NCBI GenBank assembly: GCA_905250115.1
Contig: CAJNOI010000015.1
Location: 623,283 to 687,282, forward strand
Length of the DNA: 64,000 bases
Direction of reading: 5' to 3'
Origin: Adineta steineri
Lineage: Eukaryota > Rotifera > Eurotatoria > Adinetida > Adinetidae
Shown here: piece by piece, positions 63,301 through 64,000 of the stretch
How positions within the stretch are numbered: position 1 is the first letter of the stretch
How the letters are laid out: the number at the start of each line of letters is the position of its first letter
Program-made: the position numbers and the translations under genes
Notes under the pieces: model-generated
The model's database searches: none
Seen by the model: only the letters and a program-made list of their open reading frames with translations
Told to the model about the DNA's origin: nothing

Positions 63301-64000
63301 TCTTACATCTGGTGCTTTTGATAAAGATCAACAAGCAGCTTCAATAGGTTCTATGTCAGTATCACCAATGCCTGCTCCTACCCCTGTTACTGCCACTACT
63401 ACTGTTGTTCACAGCCAGCAACATTCAGAGGCACCAGCAAATTCTATCTCAAGATCATCAACGCCTGGATCTGCCACATCTGGTGCCCGTAATAAAGACC
63501 AAAACAAGACACCAACACGTTCTACCTCAAAATCTCCAGCACCACCTCCCACTTGCACTCCAACGATGCCTCTATTAAGCAATGAAGAATATCAGCAACA
63601 ACACATAACAGTACGTTCTATGTCAACATCACCAACGGCTAGTTTTAATCCTTCGTATCGATCTCTTGCTGGTGAGATAGTGCAACAACAAACACCCGTA
63701 TATCCATCACCAATACCAGTGACACCTGATGTGAACACAATTATTAATAATACTATCAGCGATAACCAGCAGCAACAAGGACAGCAACAGCAACAACAAA
63801 CAAATCTACCGTCTACTTCGCAAACTGCCAATCCTGTGTCTGGTTCTTTTGCTACACCTTTTAGTTATGATCAGCAAACAACACAAGAATCGGGATATTC
63901 TACTCAACAGCAGCCACTAGTAACATCGAACTCTAAGACGAACACAAATATGAATAAACCACAACAACAACAACAACAACAACAACAGAGAGGAAGATCG
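60306..64000 (+). CDS. ARM-like helical plus TIR-domain protein, 3' end off window
   Basis: Five exons: 60306-61038, 61094-61705, 61762-62112, 62177-62377 and 62496 onward, open to the window edge; over 1130 residues. Residues 1-520 are all-helical with ARM/HEAT-like repeats. A TIR domain spans about 592-720: KYKYDIMMSYTQNDRD (box 1), GLHIWFDRSRYQKKG, and CRSEAEYA, where Glu664 sits at the NADase catalytic position (Cys-x-x-Glu). Tandem ARM and TIR recalls SARM1, an NAD hydrolase that executes axon loss, but no SAM domains lie between them here. The tail from about 740 is Gln/Ser/Pro-rich with degenerate 30-50 residue repeats containing SRSSTLGS and FDKDQQ, plus poly-Gln. Such ARM-TIR proteins appear many times in bdelloids (recollection). 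NADase activity is inference from the Glu. Confidence 0.88.
63070..63540 (+). repeat. Degenerate coding repeats in the TIR-protein tail
   Basis: Three in-frame units share S(V/I)(P/S)RSST(L/P)GS...SG..(F/N)KDQ...S(L/M)S(R/V/K)SP, beginning near 63090, 63270 and 63450. Units are about 180 bp apart and have diverged. Confidence 0.7.

Overview
The window looks like nuclear DNA of a bdelloid rotifer (Rotaria/Adineta type). Evidence: an AT-rich genome; animal-specific proteins (MICAL, ARMT1, YLPM1, MIIP and LRRC74 homologues, rhodopsin-like GPCRs); mostly 50-70 bp GT-AG introns; strongly A/T-ending codons; many CAA-rich glutamine and AAT-rich asparagine runs; and a eukaryotic RNA-dependent RNA polymerase, a family that bdelloids keep in many copies. 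The species call is inference. Gene models were built by hand from splice sites and reading-frame phase.

Layout. 1-550 (-): 5' part of an unknown disordered protein. 1465-1538 (-): tRNA-Asn. 1.5-6.9 kb: gene-poor DNA with a dead Tc1/mariner element that keeps its terminal repeats and TA duplication. 6955-8217 (+): a GPCR. 9.0-12.2 kb: an orphan terminal exon (-), a GC-rich hairpin repeat containing TGTGGG motifs, and a five-exon coiled-coil gene (+) whose last intron holds a second copy of that repeat and a hAT-type MITE with an intact 8 bp target duplication. 16.9-18.9 kb (+): a tensin-like SH2 protein. 19.5-19.9 kb (-): a small single-pass membrane protein. 23.0-29.5 kb (+): an 11-exon, 1741-residue MYND-finger protein with a very long disordered tail.

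30.1-37.8 kb (-): ARMT1, YLPM1 and MIIP, with a small + strand ORF between the last two. 38.1-49.4 kb (+): a 22-exon MICAL with monooxygenase, CH, two LIM and bMERB domains; a complete second GPCR lies antisense inside its 2 kb intron. 50.6 kb (-): a short Cys-rich terminal exon. 52.0 kb (+): a four-pass membrane protein. 52.9-56.4 kb (-): the RdRP. 56.7-58.9 kb (-): an LRRC74-like leucine-rich repeat protein. 60.3-64.0 kb (+): an ARM-like helical plus TIR-domain protein with a Gln/Ser/Pro-rich tail that runs off the window.

The genes do not form one pathway. Themes are cytoskeleton and signalling (MICAL, SH2 protein, MIIP, GPCRs), nuclear and metabolic housekeeping (YLPM1, ARMT1), and genome defence or NAD signalling (RdRP, TIR protein). 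The least ordinary items are the ARM-TIR protein, the RdRP, the two-LIM MICAL with its nested GPCR, and the TGTGGG-bearing palindromic repeat.
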